Below, one piece after another: positions 34,445 to 37,679 of a stretch of DNA of 37,679 nt. The stretch comes from an uncultured Mucilaginibacter sp. (GTDB lineage Bacteria > Bacteroidota > Bacteroidia > Sphingobacteriales > Sphingobacteriaceae): assembly GCF_946481715.1 (NCBI RefSeq), contig NZ_CAMLOV010000039.1:1-37679 (forward strand), given 5' to 3'. The notes under the pieces were generated by a model. The model was not told the origin of the DNA and did not search any database. It saw only the letters and a program-made list of their open reading frames with translations. A program made the position numbers and the translations under genes. Numbering within the stretch: the first letter of the stretch is position 1; each line of letters opens with the position of its first letter.

Positions 34445-35957
34445 CCTTAGACCGCAAAGCAGATTTAACACCTGTTTTGCGGTCTTTTTTTTGCTCAAAA
34501 ACAGCCTTTACACTATCAAAAACGCAGATTGCATCATTTACAAAAAGAGTTCGATGTTGTTCTCCATCAAAAGTAAGTTTTTGAGGGAACATCGAACTCA
34601 CTATATGCCTTTTCTCCTCAGAATCAGCACTTTGATATAATTGCGGCAATCTCGACAAATTTTTCAATGCCATATCGAGTAACGGTCCGATGCCTTCTTT
34701 TTTTGCAGACGAATCAACAAGCTTTCCTTCTAAAATTGTAATTTGTCGTTCGCTATCACTTTTGATCTTTTTGTATTCCGCACCGTCAAGGTCGCCGGCT
34801 AATAGCAAGTCCCTTGCCCTGGCAATTTTATCTTGATAATCGCTAAGTTGCTTTTTATAAAGTGCTATATCCCCTTTACCTTGCCCAACAGCAGCTTCAT
34901 AGGCTTCTACGATAAGCGCCTTGTATAATTCGCAGACTGCGGGCTCAATTGCATGTTTTTTTAGCAATTCAATAAATTTTTCGTTTACTAAATTCGAATT
35001 GAACCTCGCGCCGCATTTAGAATTACAATGGTAATAATGTATGTATTTGGTTTTACCTTTCGAAGCACTACCACTCAAATTCAATCCGCATCTTGGACAT
35101 ATAAGGTATCCACGGAGTGGTAATTCATCCATTGACCGGATCTTAGTTTTGTTATTTCGTTTTCTACCATCTAAGACTTCAAGTACTTCATAAAATAAAC
35201 TTTCCGAGATAAGAGCTTCATGTTGCCCTGAAACTAAATGTGCTTCCTCATCTTTAAATTGAGGGATAATAATTTTGCCACAGTAAACAGGATTGCGTAT
35301 GATTTTCCAGAAATTTTTCCGACCCATTTCTAAACCTTTTAGCCTTGCTTCACGCCAAATTTGATCAATAAAGTAGTTGCCCGTGGCAAGTTGCTCAAAC
35401 ACCCACCTCATTATAGAAGCATTAGGTTCCTTTGGAGCTATGCATTTTCGACCTTGTGAATCTATCCTGTTTTCATATCCAACAAGTGCATGGCCCATCC
35501 ATCTACCCTCTTTCCGCGCCCTTCGCATTCCATAAAAAGTGTTTAATGCTCTTCGGTCATTATCAACTTCAGGTTGAGCGAGATAAACCGCAAGCATAAG
35601 CTTACTTTCGGGTATCGACATATCAAGTGGTTGCTCAATTGCCTGAGGTTCCACAAAAAGATTTTTCAGTATGCTAATCATTTGATAAGCATCACCAGTA
35701 TTTCGACTAAACCGATCCCATTTAGTAAATAGAACATAGTCAATATGCCCTTTTTTCTTTTTAAGGTCAATAAGTAATTTTTGCCATTCTGGTCGCTTAA
35801 ATGTTTTTGCAGAATAATCCTCGAAAATTATATTTCTAATTTGTATATCTCTCAGATTACAGTACCTGGTTAGCACTTCTTCCTGGCTTCTTTGCGAGTA
35901 ACCTCTATCAGCCTGTTCATCTGTGCTTACTCGAATATATAAGTCGGCAATCTTCAT
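34410..35957 (-). CDS. Large serine recombinase (site-specific integrase)
   Basis: A 515-residue DNA recombinase. The N-terminal resolvase domain has the catalytic Ser11 in YIRVSTDEQ and the arginine-bearing 'FTKWDRFSRNTGDAY' (near residues 77-91). The recombinase domain has 'GMRRARKEGRWMGHALVGYE', then 'RNPVYCGKI'. A zinc ribbon follows ('LICPRCGLNLSG' and 'HCNSKCGARF'), then a coiled coil (about 375-440). The last 30 residues run through the tRNA-Lys terminator and the tRNA itself in antisense (tail VTWERIELSTH, stop at 34410). That tail is probably not part of the functional fold. Family members integrate phages or mobile islands. A 56-residue gene overlaps its start by 4 nt. Confidence 0.93.
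   Translation of the reverse strand: MKIADLYIRVSTDEQADRGYSQRSQEEVLTRYCNLRDIQIRNIIFEDYSAKTFKRPEWQKLLIDLKKKKGHIDYVLFTKWDRFSRNTGDAYQMISILKNLFVEPQAIEQPLDMSIPESKLMLAVYLAQPEVDNDRRALNTFYGMRRARKEGRWMGHALVGYENRIDSQGRKCIAPKEPNASIMRWVFEQLATGNYFIDQIWREARLKGLEMGRKNFWKIIRNPVYCGKIIIPQFKDEEAHLVSGQHEALISESLFYEVLEVLDGRKRNNKTKIRSMDELPLRGYLICPRCGLNLSGSASKGKTKYIHYYHCNSKCGARFNSNLVNEKFIELLKKHAIEPAVCELYKALIVEAYEAAVGQGKGDIALYKKQLSDYQDKIARARDLLLAGDLDGAEYKKIKSDSERQITILEGKLVDSSAKKEGIGPLLDMALKNLSRLPQLYQSADSEEKRHIVSSMFPQKLTFDGEQHRTLFVNDAICVFDSVKAVFEQKKDRKTGVKSALRSKVTWERIELSTH
34449..34492 (+). terminator. Rho-independent terminator of tRNA-Lys
   Basis: agaccgcaaa (34449-34458) pairs perfectly with tttgcggtct (34476-34485), 17-nt loop, then a run of eight T. 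It lies inside the last codons of the recombinase ORF on the other strand. Confidence 0.85.
34547..34599. repeat. 12-bp perfect inverted repeat inside the recombinase gene
   Basis: gagttcgatgtt (34547-34558) and aacatcgaactc (34588-34599), 29 nt apart. The first nine bases (gagttcgat) also occur in the T arm of the neighbouring tRNA-Lys. It may be a recombinase binding site or a chance coding-sequence hairpin. Confidence 0.6.
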
Positions 35958-36124
35958 TTTTTAAGGTATTCTTTCACCTCTAATTTAGCTAAAACGCTTA
36001 GTAATTCCAAGATATTTTTTGCCTGCTTAAGAGAAACGTCTAGCCCCCCTTTTTTCAAAATCTCTTTGGCCTTCTCAGGAGTAATTTTAGATCTTAATCC
36101 TGAATCAGCTATTTCAGTATCCAT
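35954..36124 (-). CDS. 56-residue protein coupled to the serine recombinase
   Basis: The minus strand encodes MDTEIADSGLRSKITPEKAK, continuing EILKKGGLDVSLKQAKNILE and LLSVLAKLEVKEYLKK. It is helical and Lys-rich; the pattern 'TPEkAkeILkkgGl.vsl.qAk.iL.fL.klA' is one I associate with small proteins just upstream of Bacteroidota serine recombinases. Its TGA overlaps the recombinase ATG (ATGA at 35954-35957), so the two are translationally coupled. A DNA-binding, accessory or regulatory role for recombination is inference; no function is known to me. Confidence 0.7.
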   Translation of the reverse strand: MDTEIADSGLRSKITPEKAKEILKKGGLDVSLKQAKNILELLSVLAKLEVKEYLKK

Positions 36125-36169
36125 AATTTCAAATATGGAATGACTTGGTAACTTAATTTGACAAGTGTT

Positions 36170-36182
36170 TCGGTAGTACCGA
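36170..36182. promoter_or_regulatory. 13-bp perfect dyad TCGGTA-G-TACCGA
   Basis: Perfect 6-bp arms around one central base, 46 bp upstream of the start of the small recombinase-coupled gene. It is a plausible operator for regulation of the integration genes; the bound protein is unknown. Confidence 0.45.
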
Positions 36183-36350
36183 TGTATTCACTTTATTTCT
36201 AAAATAAAATCTAACACTGGGCGAAATAAAATGAGGATAATTTATATTTTCTTATATTTTTTTTGCTTTAACAGGGGTGCTATCTCATTGGTCAGCTCCA
36301 CATAAACTTCTATGCCGCCAACTCCCGACGCCATTTAACTACATAGTATT
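36183..36350. other. AT-rich spacer with a doubtful 30-residue ORF
   Basis: The minus strand has a 30-codon frame (36334 down to 36242) starting MASGVGGIEVYVELTNEIAP and ending LLKQKKYKKI. It may be the stub of a lost gene or chance. Nothing else is recognised. Confidence 0.3.
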
Positions 36351-36503
36351 TTAAGAATCTTCCTCGGCTTCGCTAAATTCATCAATACCAGAAAATATGG
36401 CAAGACCAAGGATCAGGTTTAAACTATAATGGATTATAGCATTCTTAAGTAAAATTCGAGCTTCGTAAATTTGTCGATCTTCAAATTCGTTAATTTTATC
36501 CAC
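36351..36503 (-). CDS. Possible 50-residue hypothetical protein (GTG start)
   Basis: The frame begins with GTG at 36503 and encodes MDKINEFEDRQIYEARILLK, then NAIIHYSLNLILGLAIFSGI and DEFSEAEEDS. A hydrophobic middle (about residues 21-39) with an acidic end suggests a small membrane protein. Support is limited to composition and position; it is divergent from the DedA fragment. Confidence 0.3.
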   Translation of the reverse strand: MDKINEFEDRQIYEARILLKNAIIHYSLNLILGLAIFSGIDEFSEAEEDS

Positions 36504-36519
36504 ATATCACCTTTTGTAG

Positions 36520-36832
36520 ATGAATACATTAATTGAGTTGGTGCAAGTTTACGGGCTTTGGATGATTTTTATTATCGCGTTATTAGAGAGCGTTGGCTTG
36601 TCACTTCCTGCATTTGCGATTCTTATTGTTACAGCTGCAGTCACTCCACCTGACACCATTGATATAATTTCACTTATACTCACCGGAATTTTAGGATCTT
36701 TGATTGGTGATATTATTTTATATTTTGCCGGTAAAAGACTTGGAACAGCCATTCTTGGAAGACTGTGCAGGATTTCGCTATCTCCTGACACTTGCGTAAA
36801 AAGCAGTGGAAATGTTTACTGACAATTATTTA
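36520..36832 (+). pseudogene. Truncated DedA family membrane protein
   Basis: The first 95 residues are a normal DedA start: TM1 'LWMIFIIALLESVGLSLPAF' (residues 13-32), 'GSLIGDIILYFAGKRLG' (59-75) and 'LGRLCRISLSPDTC' (79-92). A shift in an A run at about 36798 then gives an early stop at 36820-36822. Reading the neighbouring frame extends the likeness a little (AVEMFTDNYLFI) before another stop. The full family length is about 200 residues, and the second half with 'vakFiPG' is absent. DedA proteins are flippases for undecaprenyl or other phospholipids; this copy should be inactive. Confidence 0.75.
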
Positions 36833-37029
36833 TTCATATAGGTCAGGATATTGATTTTTAAATCGCCGCTAAATAGCATTTTAATGCAATAAATTTTGCT
36901 GGCGTTGAGCGATCGCATGTTATTATCAATTTTGATAGAAGAATAATTTTTGAAAATCATTTAATCACATTGCAGTTTTTATTAAAGATTTTACCTTTTT
37001 CAGTAGTATAGGTAGGTTTTAAAACGGCT
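36833..37029. other. AT-rich spacer
   Basis: No coding frame or clear site is seen. It follows the broken DedA gene and may include its decayed remainder, but I cannot recognise DedA residues in it. Confidence 0.4.
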
Positions 37030-37308
37030 TTATATTTTTTGGCTCCGAGTAATTCCGTTACGGAAAGTGACATCGTTTTGTAGAATGTAACCCGCTGGAA
37101 TGTCTGCGTTTTTCCACGTTTGCAGGACTTTGAGTTTGGTTCGCAACCGGTTCAAACCTGGCAGATCAATAATGATGCCGGTATTGAAGGCCATTTTTTG
37201 CTCCCATTTTATAGGCACTCTCCAGCCTGTGCTGACACACATGGCATCAGGAATTACAGCACAGTAAATATCCGAATAATTGTCCGTATCTGACATAACC
37301 TCGTCCAC
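37030..37308 (-). CDS. Hypothetical protein, possibly a fragment
   Basis: A 92-residue frame beginning MDEVMSDTDNYSDIYCAVIP and containing 'MCVSTGWRVPIKWEQKMAFN' and 'GLNRLRTKLKVLQTWKNADI'. It has a protein-like composition with two Cys and three Trp, no signal peptide and no motif I recognise. The frame stays open a few codons upstream of the ATG, so it could be the middle of a broken larger gene. The promoter side faces the DJ-1/PfpI gene, with about 50 bp between them. Confidence 0.4.
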   Translation of the reverse strand: MDEVMSDTDNYSDIYCAVIPDAMCVSTGWRVPIKWEQKMAFNTGIIIDLPGLNRLRTKLKVLQTWKNADIPAGYILQNDVTFRNGITRSQKI

Positions 37309-37362
37309 GGGCCCGCCAATTTTCGATACACCTTTGTGATATAATAATTAAAATTAATCACA

Positions 37363-37679
37363 ATGAAAAAGTTTAAAAAAGTATTGCTCATCTCTTTGTC
37401 GACAGTGATTGTCGCAGGGGCTGCACTTGTTTTATTGCTGCAGCCGATCATCGCCCTCGGCCAGCTACCCCCTTATTCGGGCGATAACAAATTTGAATGG
37501 AAAAAGCCAGTCTACGATCCATCAAAGAAAACTGTATTGGTTATTGCCGATAACAAAGTGACAGAGATGTTTGATATGCTGGCACCCTTTTACCTGTTTA
37601 ATACCACCGGAAAATTAAATGTATTCATCGTTGCTAAAGAAAAAGCACCAGTGGGCATCAAAAAGAACCTCTTTATTTT
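37363..37679 (+). CDS. DJ-1/PfpI family protein, N-terminal part only
   Basis: 105 codons are present before the window ends. A membrane or signal segment (residues 8-31: 'VLLISLSTVIVAGAALVLLL') is followed by a linker 'LPPYSGDNKFEWKKPVYDP'. The start of a class-I glutamine-amidotransferase-like domain is 'KTVLVIADNKVTEMFDMLAP' followed by 'FYLFNTTGKLNVFIVAKEKA'. This matches DJ-1/PfpI proteins, where Asp or Glu after strand 1 helps the nucleophile. The catalytic Cys would lie beyond the window. Membrane-anchored members of this group are not functionally assigned. Confidence 0.75.
   Translation, partial: MKKFKKVLLISLSTVIVAGAALVLLLQPIIALGQLPPYSGDNKFEWKKPVYDPSKKTVLVIADNKVTEMFDMLAPFYLFNTTGKLNVFIVAKEKAPVGIKKNLFI

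Noticed and set aside
34351..34584. Plus-strand ORF running through tRNA-Lys
   Set aside because: It is a translation of the tRNA and its terminator followed by antisense recombinase; there is no independent support.
37254..37451. Minus-strand ORF with a lipoprotein-like start antisense to the DJ-1/PfpI gene
   Set aside because: It overlaps the convincing plus-strand signal segment and amidotransferase start in antisense.

Overview
The window is about 37.7 kb of Bacteroidota chromosome, most likely from the Sphingobacteriaceae (a Mucilaginibacter- or Pedobacter-like bacterium). This placement is inference. It rests on family-typical protein sequences, near absence of Shine-Dalgarno sites, several exact copies of the Bacteroidota -7 promoter element TAnnTTTG, a futalosine-type menaquinone pathway, and a very large secreted protein with a type IX secretion (T9SS) C-terminal sorting domain.

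Positions 1-5,900 hold the 3' end of a futalosine-pathway radical SAM gene, a histidine phosphatase and mqnA. A gap with an apparent short-chain dehydrogenase relic follows, then a small secreted protein, a cold-shock protein, an MFS transporter, and hemF with a small secreted partner. Positions 6,000-11,200 hold gyrA followed by two secreted TPR-like proteins. Positions 11,300-16,150 carry accessory metabolism: a classical SDR, a small lipoprotein, a hotdog thioesterase-like protein, a GNAT, an AlbA_2-domain protein, and an AraC regulator divergent from a PRISE-type reductase. Positions 16,260-20,700 hold a MATE exporter facing a minus-strand operon kynU - bestrophin - histone-deacetylase-like hydrolase. 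Positions 20,890-25,330 hold coaD, a Nudix gene and pyrE diverging from one shared CATG, an SRPBCC protein, a 540-bp AT-rich gap with a possible 26-residue membrane peptide, and an ABC-F ATPase.

Positions 25,680-32,270 hold the most striking locus. It encodes a 1,969-residue T9SS cargo protein whose 21 FG-GAP/VCBS calcium-loop repeats fall into three blocks of seven, each block preceded by an IPT/TIG domain. A two-domain lipoprotein is coupled to it by an ATGA overlap. My reading is three seven-bladed propellers on one secreted chain, with a lipoprotein partner.

From 32,270 on the sequence looks like a plastic accessory zone. There are relics of a Crp/Fnr regulator and a SnoaL-like protein, an intradiol-dioxygenase-family lipoprotein, a carboxypeptidase-regulatory-domain protein, and tRNA-Lys(CTT). 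A large serine recombinase runs into that tRNA in antisense and has a coupled 56-residue gene upstream. Beyond it lie a truncated DedA gene, an orphan ORF and the start of a DJ-1/PfpI-family gene cut by the window edge. I see no CRISPR array, insertion sequence or recognisable defence system. The best candidates for something not yet described are the triple-propeller/lipoprotein pair and the recombinase-tRNA junction.
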